Shown here: positions 8,766 through 17,645 of the stretch, piece by piece | Position numbering within the stretch: the stretch's first letter is position 1 | How the letters are laid out: each line of letters starts with the position of its first letter | From: JASBZA01 sp964392065 | GTDB lineage: Bacteria; Bacillota; Clostridia; Saccharofermentanales; Fastidiosipilaceae | Length of the DNA: 64,000 nt | Reading direction: 5' to 3' | Assembly (NCBI GenBank): GCA_964392065.1 | Contig: CAYMOG010000005.1 | Coordinates: forward strand, 1-64,000 | Notes under the pieces: generated by a model | What the model was told of the DNA's origin: nothing | Seen by the model: only the letters and a program-made list of their open reading frames with translations | Database searches by the model: none | Program-made: the position numbers and the translations under genes

Positions 8766-10725
8766 TGCTCTCCTTATCACCAAGCATTTCGAGAGCTGTT
8801 TTATAAATATTTTCCACAGAAATGCCTAAGGCTTGTAGAACAATATCTCTTTTCCCCTGCGTTACAGGTACATTCTCTATGTAAATGCTTCGTATATTTG
8901 CTTCTATTCTTTGTTCTTGGACTTTGGCCAAAATATGTTCAGAAACGCTTCCCGAAAATATAGCTTCTTCTACAATTAAACAAGGAGAAGATAAGGCTTC
9001 TTTAATTCTTGTCCAATCTAATTGCTTAATTTCTCGCAAATCCAAGACACGCACGTGATAACCTGTTTGCTCTAGAGCAAGTGCTGCTTCGTATGCCAAT
9101 GACGTTGTATAACCCCAAGCGATTAAGGTCAAATCGTGACCAGGTTTCAGGAATTGCGCCCGATAAACAGGTTCATCTAATTGACTCGTATCTGTGAGGT
9201 AGGCACTTATTTCTTGATTCTGCTCCAGTGTAAATAGACTAGAGCCTTTCGGGTAACGAATGAAATAGGGACCTTTATCTTGCTCCAGCGAATAGGTAAA
9301 GGCTTGGAAAAGTTCTTGCCCATTACGCGGTGTAAACACCATACCGTAAGGGAGCGCCTGCAAAAAGGCTAAATCATATAAACCTTGGTGTGTTTCACCA
9401 TCTTCACCCACTACCCCTGCTCGATCCAAGCAAAAAATAACTGGTAATTCTTGTAATACAACGTCATGTAGTACTTGGTCTAGAGCTCTTTGTAAAAATG
9501 TTGAGTAGAGTGCCACCACAGGCCTAAGTCCTGCTATGGCCATCCCTGCCGCCATGGTTACGGCATGTTGTTCTGCTATACCAACATCGAAAAAACGTTC
9601 TGGGAAAGCTTCTGCAAAACTATCCATCTTGGTTCCACCAGCCATAGCTGCACATATACCAACAAGTCTATTATCCCTATGTGCTAAATACTGAAGGCTA
9701 TAACTGAAAGCATCTCCATAATTATTTAAATCTTGGATAAATTCTGGGAACTTACCTCTCTCTGCTTCCGCTAGAACTGTCGCAGAATTTTCTGGTACAC
9801 CTGTCTCCACTACAAAAGGCGCTACTCCATGATAATTTTCTGGTTTACTTACTGCAGGTTCATAGCCCATTCCCTTAACGGTCAATACATGAACAATAAC
9901 AGGACCTTCATGTAGCTTGGCAGCAGTCAAGACCTTCTCTAGCTCCTCTAAGTTATGCCCATTTACTGGACCATAATATTTAAAGCCAAGAGTCTCGTAC
10001 ATTGTATTTCGCTTTCTTGTAACCTTTCTTCTGAAGAAACGTTTAATAGCCGCAAGCATACGTACCATAGGCTCACCTACAAGAGGAATCTTGTGTAAGC
10101 TCTTCCCTACACTCCCTTTAAGTTCGAGATAGGATTGAGACGTTCTGAGCATGTTCAAGTGATTTTTTAAACCACCTACATTTGCGCTAATACTCATCTG
10201 GTTATCATTTATAAGCACAATGAGATTCTCGTCTCCTTCTCCTACATCATTTAATGCCTCGAAAGACATACCGCCAGTGAGTGCTCCATCTCCAATACAA
10301 GCAATTACATGATTCCCATTACCCAATCTGCTGTCTGCTCTTAGAATACCTAGAGCAGCAGAAATTGAAGTCGAACTGTGTCCTGTATTGAAAAAATCAT
10401 AAGCACTTTCCTCTGACTTGGGAAAACCTGCTAAGCCTTGCCATTGTCTCAATCCACTAAATAAGTCTTTACGACCTGTAAGTATTTTAAATGCATACGA
10501 TTGATGCCCTACATCCCATACAATCTTATCCTGTGGGAAATCGAAAACTTTACATAAGGCTAAAGTTAACTCAATCACTCCAAGATTAGAAGCCAGATGC
10601 CCGCCCGTTTGAGCGACAGTAGAAATAATAAAGCTTCTTAATTCCTGTGCTAATTGTGTAAGCTCATCCTGATTTAAATCCTTAACATCTGTAGGACGCA
10701 TTATTCTATTTATTATAGTATTCAA
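8740..10725 (-). CDS. dxs: 1-deoxy-D-xylulose-5-phosphate synthase
   Basis: Dxs condenses pyruvate and glyceraldehyde 3-phosphate, the first step of the MEP isoprenoid pathway, using thiamine diphosphate. The ThDP/Mg motif GDGALTGGMSFEALND is near residue 150. The transketolase pyrimidine domain contains the catalytic Glu region GIAEQHAVTMAAGMA near 375. A TTG start at 10725 is preferred: it follows GGGAGAAGG and overlaps the ispA stop in the coupling sequence TTGA. The first ATG, eight codons later at 10701, lacks a ribosome binding site. At 661 residues it is slightly long (usual 620-640). ispA lies directly upstream, so both isoprenoid steps are coexpressed. Confidence 0.96.
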   Translation of the reverse strand: MNTIINRIMRPTDVKDLNQDELTQLAQELRSFIISTVAQTGGHLASNLGVIELTLALCKVFDFPQDKIVWDVGHQSYAFKILTGRKDLFSGLRQWQGLAGFPKSEESAYDFFNTGHSSTSISAALGILRADSRLGNGNHVIACIGDGALTGGMSFEALNDVGEGDENLIVLINDNQMSISANVGGLKNHLNMLRTSQSYLELKGSVGKSLHKIPLVGEPMVRMLAAIKRFFRRKVTRKRNTMYETLGFKYYGPVNGHNLEELEKVLTAAKLHEGPVIVHVLTVKGMGYEPAVSKPENYHGVAPFVVETGVPENSATVLAEAERGKFPEFIQDLNNYGDAFSYSLQYLAHRDNRLVGICAAMAGGTKMDSFAEAFPERFFDVGIAEQHAVTMAAGMAIAGLRPVVALYSTFLQRALDQVLHDVVLQELPVIFCLDRAGVVGEDGETHQGLYDLAFLQALPYGMVFTPRNGQELFQAFTYSLEQDKGPYFIRYPKGSSLFTLEQNQEISAYLTDTSQLDEPVYRAQFLKPGHDLTLIAWGYTTSLAYEAALALEQTGYHVRVLDLREIKQLDWTRIKEALSSPCLIVEEAIFSGSVSEHILAKVQEQRIEANIRSIYIENVPVTQGKRDIVLQALGISVENIYKTALEMLGDKESNDENWFGS

Positions 10726-11636
10726 TACCTTCTCCCACTAAGTGAGGAATGCAAAGTATGTAGGAAATTAACCTCATAACCTAAAGTATTTAGTCGGTTA
10801 AGTTGTTCCATAACCTTTGCATCGACTTCCTCTAGTTTAAGTTTTGCACCTTCTAGTCCAAGCAAAGTTACATAAGTTGCTTTATGACTTTTCGCATCCT
10901 TGCCAACCGTTTTGCCTAATAAATCCGGGTCAGCTTCAACATCTAGAATGTCATCTTGGATTTGAAATGCTCTTCCTAAATACAAGGCAAATGTATCTAA
11001 CAATTCTATCACGTTCTCAGGTGCATGTAAGAGTCTAGCACTGCCAACTACTGCCGCTTGGATTAAGCACGATGTTTTGAGTGATTGAAGCTCTTCTAGA
11101 TACGCTACATTGATTGTGCGCCCTTCTGCTTCAATATCCATGACTTGGCCACCAATCATACCTGCTTTACCGGCATAATCTGCAAGAGCTCCCCAAGCCG
11201 CTAACACACCTTTCGCATCTATTCTCGGAGAGCTTTTATCAGTAGGATTTAAAAGCGAAAAAGCTTTTGTTAATAGGGCATCTCCTGCTAAAATAGCCAT
11301 TGCTTCCCCATAAACCTTATGATTACTAGGCTTTCCTCTCCGCATAGCATCATCATCCATGGCAGGCAAATCATCATGGATCAAGGAATAACAATGTATC
11401 ATCTCGATAGCTGCCGCATAGTTTTGCACTTCAGGTAACTGTGAAGCGTCCTCTAGTAGCATATCTGCTACGGCCAAAGATAAGATTGGTCTTATTCTTT
11501 TGCCTCCAGCCAGGAGACTATAGGCTGTAGCTTCTTCAATACGTAATGGACATTTCTTCTTATCCTTTAATGCATGAGGTAAAATATTTTCTACTGTAGC
11601 GAGATAGTCTTTTAATTGCTGCCTATAACCTTTCAT
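10722..11636 (-). CDS. ispA: Polyprenyl (farnesyl/geranylgeranyl) diphosphate synthase
   Basis: This 304-residue trans-isoprenyl diphosphate synthase joins isopentenyl units to allylic diphosphates, feeding undecaprenyl and quinone-type lipids. The first Asp-rich motif is DDLPAMDDD, preceded by IHCYSLIH and followed by RRGKP; the second is QIQDDILD with GKTVGKDAKSHKATY after it. GGKRIRP near residue 45 binds the diphosphate. The product chain length is set by residues before the first Asp motif and cannot be fixed with confidence; the neighbourhood and length favour farnesyl diphosphate. Its start abuts the xseB stop without a gap. Confidence 0.94.
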   Translation of the reverse strand: MKGYRQQLKDYLATVENILPHALKDKKKCPLRIEEATAYSLLAGGKRIRPILSLAVADMLLEDASQLPEVQNYAAAIEMIHCYSLIHDDLPAMDDDAMRRGKPSNHKVYGEAMAILAGDALLTKAFSLLNPTDKSSPRIDAKGVLAAWGALADYAGKAGMIGGQVMDIEAEGRTINVAYLEELQSLKTSCLIQAAVVGSARLLHAPENVIELLDTFALYLGRAFQIQDDILDVEADPDLLGKTVGKDAKSHKATYVTLLGLEGAKLKLEEVDAKVMEQLNRLNTLGYEVNFLHTLHSSLSGRRY

Positions 11637-11915
11637 TTACGCTTCCTCCGTTAGAAAGTCTTCTTCTACTATCTCTCCATTCTTATTTTGCAAGAGAATT
11701 TTGACTTCTTGTTCAGCCTTTTCTAACTTCTCTCGACATATATTCACCAAATAACTTCCTTCTTGAAATAAAGCCATAGATTCATCAAGCGATAGATCAC
11801 TTCCTTGCATCTTACTTACTACGGTTTCCAAGCGTTTCAGAGCGAGTTCAAAATTCAATTCTTCAGGCTTCCCTGAAACGGTTTCATCAGGATTGCGATT
11901 ATCTAATACGGTCAT
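11637..11915 (-). CDS. xseB: Exodeoxyribonuclease VII small subunit
   Basis: XseB is the small subunit (92 residues here, usual 60-90) of exonuclease VII, which degrades single-stranded DNA to oligonucleotides. The core FELALKRLETVVSKMQ with LSLDESMALFQEG is the family signature and forms a helical hairpin binding the XseA coiled coil. A variable 20-residue N-terminus and an acidic tail flank it. It overlaps xseA by 17 bases, which fits stoichiometric coupled expression of the complex. Confidence 0.93.
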   Translation of the reverse strand: MTVLDNRNPDETVSGKPEELNFELALKRLETVVSKMQGSDLSLDESMALFQEGSYLVNICREKLEKAEQEVKILLQNKNGEIVEEDFLTEEA

Positions 11916-13152
11916 AATCTTTGTTCTCCATTTCTATTACTTCACAATGAACGATACCATCTTGCATAAATAAACGTAAGTTATCTTCAATTTCAATTTG
12001 TTCTACAGAAGTAAGAGGCACTTCTGTTTCCTCATCCACCACCATGGCATAGCCTCTCGCTAGAATTTTCAAGGGACTCAATGCATCTAATCGATTAGCC
12101 AGAGCAGCTAATGAAGATTTTCTTCCTGAGATTTTTTTCTCCAATAAACCTTCCAGACGTTCTTCTATAATATCCACCTTTTGCATAGCATCATGGATTC
12201 TCTCATAGGGAGATTGCAAATAGCGATTATTCGCCAAATGGTTTAATCGATGTCTAGCCAGATTTACTTTTTGTTCCAAAACTCTAACCATAGTCTCTTC
12301 ATGACTCTGAATGCGTTTCACCAAAGTTTGACTATTAGGTACTGCAATTTCAGCTGCAGCAGAAGGTGTGGGGGCCCTCTTATCTGCAACAAAATCGAGA
12401 ATAGTAAAATCACTTTCGTGTCCAACAGCAGAAATAATAGGGATACTCGACTCAAAAGCCGCTCTAGCTACATTTTCCTCATTAAAAGACCATAAATCTT
12501 CTATTGATCCTCCGCCTCTTCCTACGATTAGAACATCAATGTCTTCTCTCCTATTGAAATATTCAATCCCCAAAACGATAGATTCTGCAGAACCTGGACC
12601 TTGGACTTTGGCAGGATATAAAATTATTTTCGTACTAGGAAAACGCCTATTACTCACATTTACAATATCTCTGATGACTGCCCCTGATGAGGACGTTACT
12701 ACTCCGATAACTTTGGGCATTATTGGGAGTTCTTTTTTCCTTCCCTCATCAAAATAACCCGCTTTTCTCAATTTCTCTTTGCGTTGTTCATACGCTAAGA
12801 AGAGATTTCCTTTACCGACTTCATCCATAGAAAACACATTAAGTTGATATTTTCCATTTGGTTCATACAAACTTACCTTTGCCCCTACTAAAACCTCTTG
12901 TCCATCACGCGGTTGGAAAGCTAACTTCGTTGCATGCCCCTTAAACATTACACAAGCAACCTGAGCATTTTCGTCTTTAATATTAAAATACCAATGTCCA
13001 GACGCATAACGTTTAACATTGGATAATTCGCCTTTTACAAGGATATTATTGAGTGCCTGATTTTTCTCAAGCAAAGTCGCTACATAACGATTCAATTGGG
13101 AAACGGTTACGGAAGTTTGTTGTCTAGACAATTTCCTCACTTCCTTCCTCAT
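11899..13152 (-). CDS. xseA: Exodeoxyribonuclease VII large subunit
   Basis: XseA is the catalytic subunit of exonuclease VII. Residues about 12-110 form an OB-fold (LVKGELSNVKRYASGHWYF is characteristic). The nuclease domain follows with GVVTSSSGAVIRDI, VLIVGRGGGSIEDLWSFNEE and SAVGHESDFT, and a long helical region (about 280-370) binds XseB. The length of 417 is slightly short of E. coli (456) but normal for Firmicutes. The exact start is uncertain: ATG 13152 has a weak ribosome binding site, and GTG or TTG codons shortly downstream follow purine-rich sequence. The gene overlaps nusB by up to 29 bases. Confidence 0.94.
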   Translation of the reverse strand: MRKEVRKLSRQQTSVTVSQLNRYVATLLEKNQALNNILVKGELSNVKRYASGHWYFNIKDENAQVACVMFKGHATKLAFQPRDGQEVLVGAKVSLYEPNGKYQLNVFSMDEVGKGNLFLAYEQRKEKLRKAGYFDEGRKKELPIMPKVIGVVTSSSGAVIRDIVNVSNRRFPSTKIILYPAKVQGPGSAESIVLGIEYFNRREDIDVLIVGRGGGSIEDLWSFNEENVARAAFESSIPIISAVGHESDFTILDFVADKRAPTPSAAAEIAVPNSQTLVKRIQSHEETMVRVLEQKVNLARHRLNHLANNRYLQSPYERIHDAMQKVDIIEERLEGLLEKKISGRKSSLAALANRLDALSPLKILARGYAMVVDEETEVPLTSVEQIEIEDNLRLFMQDGIVHCEVIEMENKDYDRIR

Positions 13153-13606
13153 GTTTTCTGCTTACTTTCCCCAAAACAGCATTCACATAAGAATACGAAT
13201 CCTCATCAGCATAGGTTTTGCACAGACGAATAATTTCACTAATTGCCACGGAATTAGGAATGTCTTCTGCATGAAGTAATTCATAAGTACCCATGCGCAA
13301 AAGAATTCTTTCGATACGAGGTAATCTTTCAACTGTCCACTTCTTGAGAAATGCGCTATAGGTTTGATCCAATTCATCGCTTCTCGCAATAACACCTCGA
13401 ACTAAACTTTTAAGATACGCTTGATCACTTTCTTCTAATGTGGCGACCACATTGGCGCCCTCTTCTTCCTCGATTTCTGTCGTCTGACCAGGGAGAGGTG
13501 TACGCTGTGCTAGAAAAATATCTAACTGCTCCTCCGGACTCGTATCTTGACTATCTATTTGATAAAGCAATTGCATTGCTTTTTCTCTGGCATCTCTTCT
13601 ACTCAT
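13124..13606 (-). CDS. nusB: Transcription antitermination factor NusB
   Basis: NusB binds boxA RNA with NusE (S10) and supports rRNA antitermination. The protein of 160 residues begins SRRDAREKAMQLLYQID, a typical first helix. The C-terminal half (RLPRIERILLRMGTYELL, PNSVAISEIIRLCKTY, YVNAVLGKVSR) carries the conserved blocks. An acidic insertion around residues 40-60 is not part of the core. GAGGA precedes the ATG. Linkage nusB-xseA matches Bacillus, except that folD, often between them, is absent. Confidence 0.95.
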   Translation of the reverse strand: MSRRDAREKAMQLLYQIDSQDTSPEEQLDIFLAQRTPLPGQTTEIEEEEGANVVATLEESDQAYLKSLVRGVIARSDELDQTYSAFLKKWTVERLPRIERILLRMGTYELLHAEDIPNSVAISEIIRLCKTYADEDSYSYVNAVLGKVSRKHEEGSEEIV

Positions 13607-13631
13607 AACATCCTCATTTACTGTCTATAAA

Positions 13632-13868
13632 CTAGCGAAATCTTCCCGGTGGAAGTAACTTATCAATTAACTCTTTAAAGTGTGTAGAATTTCTGAATAA
13701 TCTGGCTCCAATTATATAACCCGCGATAGTCATAATAATAATAAATAAAGTTTTCCAAAATCCAAATATTGCCCATAGTACAGCTAAAACAAAGGCGACG
13801 GCAGCACCTAGTAACCCTGCATCTTTACCATGTACAATTTGCAATAAAGGATCAAATAATCTTCTCAT
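13632..13868 (-). CDS. DUF2273 small membrane protein
   Basis: This 78-residue protein has two hydrophobic segments (about residues 18-36 and 39-56) with a short basic tail. It fits DUF2273, small membrane proteins found next to amaP and asp23 genes in Firmicutes. It lies three bases downstream of amaP. It may take part in the same membrane complex as the Asp23/AmaP proteins; no biochemical role is known to me. Confidence 0.8.
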   Translation of the reverse strand: MRRLFDPLLQIVHGKDAGLLGAAVAFVLAVLWAIFGFWKTLFIIIMTIAGYIIGARLFRNSTHFKELIDKLLPPGRFR

Positions 13869-13871
13869 CTA

Positions 13872-14423
13872 TTATCTCTCAACCCTAGTTCCAATCAGCT
13901 CTACTCGGCTAACCTTTACTTTTACCCATTCCACTCCGATACCTGTATATTTTTCCACGTCTTTTTTCACACGATCTTGAATTTTAGCCATTTGAAGTGG
14001 GATTTCTACGTCAGAGTAGAGCACTACATTAAGTTCCACAGCAATCTGTTCTTTTTGGCCAGCATAGACTTTAGCTTTTGCGGTTTTAATACCTGCTTGA
14101 GCGGCTTTGGCCGAATTCAAAGCGATGTTTTCTATTGCACCCGTGCCGATATCTATCAAGCCGATATCCGTACTCTTCACGCGACTTTTGCGGACTCTAC
14201 CGCCTAGAAACGTATAGGCTAAAGTAAATAAACATAGCCAGAATAAGAAAATTATTATTCCTAAGAATAAAAAGCGTAAAGCATTATTACCCTCTTCACG
14301 GAAGAAATTTTGCAAAATCTCGACTAACCATACTCTTCTTAAACCTAAGAGTATAAAAAAAACCATACTAAGCCCAGCTAATAGGGATAGCACACCAAGC
14401 ATTACACGATGTCTAATCCGCAT
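13872..14423 (-). CDS. amaP: AmaP-like membrane anchor of the Asp23 family
   Basis: The 183-residue protein has two transmembrane segments (about 8-28 and 48-72) that form an N-terminal hairpin, then an Asp23/Gls24-like cytoplasmic domain (about 85-180). In Staphylococcus AmaP anchors Asp23 at the membrane. GGAGG lies well placed before ATG 14423. The start overlaps the end of asp23 by 11 bases and DUF2273 follows, so the three form one coupled unit, probably for cell-envelope homeostasis. Confidence 0.85.
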   Translation of the reverse strand: MRIRHRVMLGVLSLLAGLSMVFFILLGLRRVWLVEILQNFFREEGNNALRFLFLGIIIFLFWLCLFTLAYTFLGGRVRKSRVKSTDIGLIDIGTGAIENIALNSAKAAQAGIKTAKAKVYAGQKEQIAVELNVVLYSDVEIPLQMAKIQDRVKKDVEKYTGIGVEWVKVKVSRVELIGTRVER

Positions 14424-14796
14424 GGCTTGAAACCTCCTGTTTTATAATATCTTTGACATAGACATTGACCGTGTTCACGGTTAAGCCTGTGAAGCGTTCC
14501 ACATCCGCCTTGACGTTCACCTGGATCTGCCAAGCGACTTCCGGCACAATAACACCGAAAAAAATATTCGGATAGCAAGTAATATCCACAACACTTTCTT
14601 GTTCTTGGAGAAAACTTACTTCCACGCCCATTCCTTCATGCTCAACACCGAAGGATTGTTTGAAGGATGCAAGCGCACTGTTATCCATACTATGTACACC
14701 TTCGGTCTGCAAACACGCTTCGGCCGCATATTGAGCTATAAAGCCTAGGGACATCGTTCGATCGCCCTTACGTCTTGATGTGCTATCTGTAGCCAT
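14413..14796 (-). CDS. Asp23/Gls24 family envelope stress protein
   Basis: This is a 127-residue soluble Asp23/Gls24-family protein. Recognisable parts are the start of the domain (LGFIAQYAAEACLQTEGVHSM) and the end (VNVKADVERFTGLTVNTVNVYVKDI). It likely assembles at the membrane through the AmaP-like protein encoded next. The upstream start has a poor ribosome binding site; a second ATG (14754) is possible. In Bacillus the equivalent gene (yqhY) lies between accC and nusB; here acc genes are absent and efp is directly upstream. Confidence 0.88.
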   Translation of the reverse strand: MATDSTSRRKGDRTMSLGFIAQYAAEACLQTEGVHSMDNSALASFKQSFGVEHEGMGVEVSFLQEQESVVDITCYPNIFFGVIVPEVAWQIQVNVKADVERFTGLTVNTVNVYVKDIIKQEVSSHAD

Positions 14797-14807
14797 AAAT
14801 TAAGAGC

Positions 14808-15365
14808 TTAAGCCCTCTCCATATACTCACCTGTACGCGTATCAATACGAACAATTTCTCCTTCGTTTATGAACAGAGGAACACGTATTGTAGCGCCGGT
14901 TTCTAATGTAGCGTTCTTCGTAGCATTCGTAGCGGTATCACCTTTTACTCCAGGCTCAGTTTCCGTTACTTCTAACTCTACAAACAGAGGCGGCTCAACA
15001 GAAAACACCGTACCCTTGTGTGATACGACACGACATACCATACCTTCTTTCATAAAGGCTAACTTCTCACCTATTGTTTCTTTACTAAACGGTAATTGTT
15101 CATAGGTTTCTTGATCCATAAAATAATAGAGGTCTCCATCCTGATAGAGGTAACTCATATCACTACGGTCTAACTGAACTTGTTCAAATTTGTCATTTGG
15201 GTTAAAACTTCTTTCTACCACAGAACCTGTACGAAGATTCTTATATTTGGTTCGAACAAAAGCTGCACCCTTGCCTGGCTTAACATGCTGGAACTCTACT
15301 ACCTGATAGACGTCTCCATCCATTTCGAAATAAACACCATTACGGAAATCTCCTGCTGAAATCAT
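14808..15365 (-). CDS. efp: Elongation factor P
   Basis: EF-P enters ribosomes stalled at polyproline and stimulates peptide bond formation. The protein has the usual 185 residues and three beta-barrel domains. The loop KPGKGAAF places Lys32 at the tip that contacts the P-site tRNA; in many bacteria this Lys is modified, but no modification gene is visible in this window. The C-terminal signature ATIRVPLFINEGEIVRIDTRTGEY is intact. AGGAGGA precedes the ATG. A 10-bp palindrome CTCAGCTGAG lies 50 bases upstream at 15415. The gene begins the string that runs to the rluA-family gene. Confidence 0.97.
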   Translation of the reverse strand: MISAGDFRNGVYFEMDGDVYQVVEFQHVKPGKGAAFVRTKYKNLRTGSVVERSFNPNDKFEQVQLDRSDMSYLYQDGDLYYFMDQETYEQLPFSKETIGEKLAFMKEGMVCRVVSHKGTVFSVEPPLFVELEVTETEPGVKGDTATNATKNATLETGATIRVPLFINEGEIVRIDTRTGEYMERA

Positions 15366-15480
15366 AAATATCCTCCTAAGATATACTAAAATATAATACG
15401 ACTTAATTACTTAACTCAGCTGAGAATTTCCAAATCAAGTATCAAGCTTTTAACAATTTTATCTATTCTGCCCTTGTAAA

Positions 15481-16023
15481 TCAAGGAAGCTGTTCTTTCT
15501 GTGCAAGAATTCTATCATAATATGCACTATTTCCAGAAATAAATCGAACAAGTCGTTCACCCATTCTCTTCAATCGAATATACCAGGGTTCGTTTAAACT
15601 CAATGGATCCACTTGTACCACACAAATGTTTGCTCTTTTTCCTGCCCAAACATCAGTAAAAATTTGATCGCCCACTAGTAGCGTTTGTTCTCTAGGTATA
15701 TTTGCTTTGGCCAAAGCTTCTTCTATACCTCTAGTCCCAGGTTTCCTTGCATCCCCTATGACTTTAAGCTTAGGATCTAAACTTTTGCCGAAACTTTGTG
15801 CTCTATCTCTCAGTGCATTGGAGAGCACATAAACATCATAACCAATTTCACGCACTCTTCGTAGCTGATCTTGTGCATAGGCTTGACTGACTTGAGATCC
15901 ATGAATGGCAAGCGTATTGTCTATATCCAATAATAAAAGTCGATAGCCTTGCTTATAATAATTTTCTAATGGTACCTTCTCAATACTATGATAATAAGCA
16001 TCTGCCTGCCAATTCTTCCACAT
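15481..16023 (-). CDS. YqeG-family HAD hydrolase
   Basis: This 180-residue protein belongs to the HAD phosphatases of the YqeG/GEP4 family. HAD motif I is LLLDIDNTLA (nucleophile Asp about residue 33), motif II is the Ser in VLSNAL, and motif IV is GDQIFTDVWAG. Members are thought to dephosphorylate phosphatidylglycerophosphate or related phosphates; the substrate here is not proven. The N-terminal YHSIEKVPLENYYKQGYR block is typical. The ATG follows GAGGAG. The gene lies between efp and a divergent aspartate kinase. Confidence 0.88.
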   Translation of the reverse strand: MWKNWQADAYYHSIEKVPLENYYKQGYRLLLLDIDNTLAIHGSQVSQAYAQDQLRRVREIGYDVYVLSNALRDRAQSFGKSLDPKLKVIGDARKPGTRGIEEALAKANIPREQTLLVGDQIFTDVWAGKRANICVVQVDPLSLNEPWYIRLKRMGERLVRFISGNSAYYDRILAQKEQLP

Positions 16024-16179
16024 CTTGTCTTGCTCCTCGTTTCCAATCCGTATAAGTATAATGGAATTTACGAAAATATACCTAAAGAATTGAACGTAAT
16101 AGAAAATACCGTTTTATAAATGCTGAATATTGAACATTATTGTATATAGCGCTATAGATTTCATACATTCCTAGTTTCT

Positions 16180-16188
16180 TGCTATAAT
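16180..16188 (+). promoter_or_regulatory. Extended -10 promoter for the aspartate kinase gene
   Basis: TGCTATAAT (TGn plus a perfect TATAAT) lies 60 bp before the GTG start; the -35 region is poor, as is usual for extended -10 promoters. The 224-bp leader region shows no lysine riboswitch core that I could recognise. Confidence 0.55.
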
Positions 16189-16247
16189 TAATACCATTGC
16201 ATTATGAAAAATATCTAGCGCGTAACTGAACATCCAAGGAGGATACC

Positions 16248-17609
16248 GTGAACGAGTATTTATGTAAATTTGGAGGATCATCCCTCTCATCCGCTGCGCA
16301 AATGCGCAAAGTATCTAATATCATAAAATCTAATCATCGCAGACGCTATGTCGTCGTCTCAGCCCCTGGGAAGAGTCATCCTGATGAGACCAAAATCACA
16401 GATTTACTCATAGCTTTGGCCTCTGCTATAACCAATGATTTCCCCTCTGAAGATTTAATTACTCAGATAGCTGATCGCTATGGCAAAATTGCTGATGAAT
16501 TAGCTCTGGATACAGATTATAGAGAATTAGTTAAACAAGACATACTGGACAGAATTAGTAAGTATTCTCATAGTTATGTACACCTTGTAGATGCGCTCAA
16601 GGCATCCGGAGAAGACAATAACGCTAAACTTTTTGCTGAGCATTTAAGGAGTATAGGACTTGATGCCAATTATGTCTCACCTCATGATGTAGGCTTATAT
16701 TTAGAGAAGAACAAGGGTGTAGTACGACCTCTTCCTGAAGCGTACGAAAATATTCGAGAAGCATTACTCGATAGAACCGATATCATCGTCTTCCCTGGTT
16801 TCTTTGGCTGCACACTTGAAGGAGAAATTTTAACGTTCACTAGAGGCGGGTCCGATATAAGTGGTTCCATTTTAGCAGCGGCTCTCCATGTGGAAAAATA
16901 TGAGAATTTCACGGATGTCGATGCAGTTTATTCTGTGAGACCGGACCTCGTGAAGAATCCTATGCCTATACGGGAAATGACTTATGATGAGATGCGAGAA
17001 CTCGCCTATACTGGATTTAACATCTTGCATGAAGATGCTTTGGAGCCTGTTAGGCGCCAAAATATTCCTCTACAGATTAAAAGTATAGATGATCCTGAAG
17101 GTCATGGTACTTATATCGTAGGAAAACGTATGGATTTCGAAGGTATAATGACGGGCATTTCTGGCAAAAAAGGCTTCTGTGTTTTACATGTGGAAAAATA
17201 CTTAATGAACCAAGAAGTTGGATTTGCACTAGATGTTATACGCATAATAGCAGAATTAAATGTGCCCTTCGAACATATGCCTACTGGTATTGACTCCTTA
17301 TCGATTATTTTCCGAGAAGATGTTCTAACTCCAGATAAAGAAAGACTACTCGTTACTCGTATATTAAAAGAACTAAATGTCGATGCCTGTTATGTAACCC
17401 ATGAACTCGCAATAATCATGGCAGTTGGTATCGCCATGAAAAATGCTGTTGGAGTTCTAGGTAGAGCAGTAAATGCTTTAAGTAATGCGGGTATAAATAT
17501 TGAACTTGTTGTGCAAGGCCCATCTGAAATTAGTATCCTTTTTGGTATTAAGGACAACCTATGTAATTACGCGATTCGAGAACTCTATAAGAGTTTCTTC
17601 CGTAATTAG
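16248..17609 (+). CDS. Aspartate kinase
   Basis: Aspartate kinase phosphorylates aspartate, the first step towards lysine, threonine and methionine. The N-terminus CKFGGSSL is the kinase Lys/Gly loop; DVDAVYSVRPDLV and the Arg/Glu-containing EMTYDEMRELAYTG block are also diagnostic. The C-terminal 150 residues contain two ACT-type domains (one starting GISGKKGFCVLHVEK, one at AVGVLGRAVNALSNAGI) expected to bind a feedback amino acid. At 453 residues it is a monofunctional enzyme without homoserine dehydrogenase. GTG is the start, four bases after AAGGAGGAT. It is a single-gene unit, divergent from yqeG; the effector (lysine or threonine) cannot be told. Confidence 0.93.
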   Translation: MNEYLCKFGGSSLSSAAQMRKVSNIIKSNHRRRYVVVSAPGKSHPDETKITDLLIALASAITNDFPSEDLITQIADRYGKIADELALDTDYRELVKQDILDRISKYSHSYVHLVDALKASGEDNNAKLFAEHLRSIGLDANYVSPHDVGLYLEKNKGVVRPLPEAYENIREALLDRTDIIVFPGFFGCTLEGEILTFTRGGSDISGSILAAALHVEKYENFTDVDAVYSVRPDLVKNPMPIREMTYDEMRELAYTGFNILHEDALEPVRRQNIPLQIKSIDDPEGHGTYIVGKRMDFEGIMTGISGKKGFCVLHVEKYLMNQEVGFALDVIRIIAELNVPFEHMPTGIDSLSIIFREDVLTPDKERLLVTRILKELNVDACYVTHELAIIMAVGIAMKNAVGVLGRAVNALSNAGINIELVVQGPSEISILFGIKDNLCNYAIRELYKSFFRN

Positions 17610-17645
17610 TAGATTTAGGTATAGAAAACTTCACGTTCTTAAACC

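Noticed and set aside
12368..12757. 129-codon plus-strand ORF
   Set aside because: It lies wholly within xseA on the opposite strand and resembles no protein.
16024..16247. Lysine riboswitch before aspartate kinase
   Set aside because: The leader has a good promoter 60 bases before the start, leaving too little RNA for the lysine aptamer, and its conserved core was not seen.
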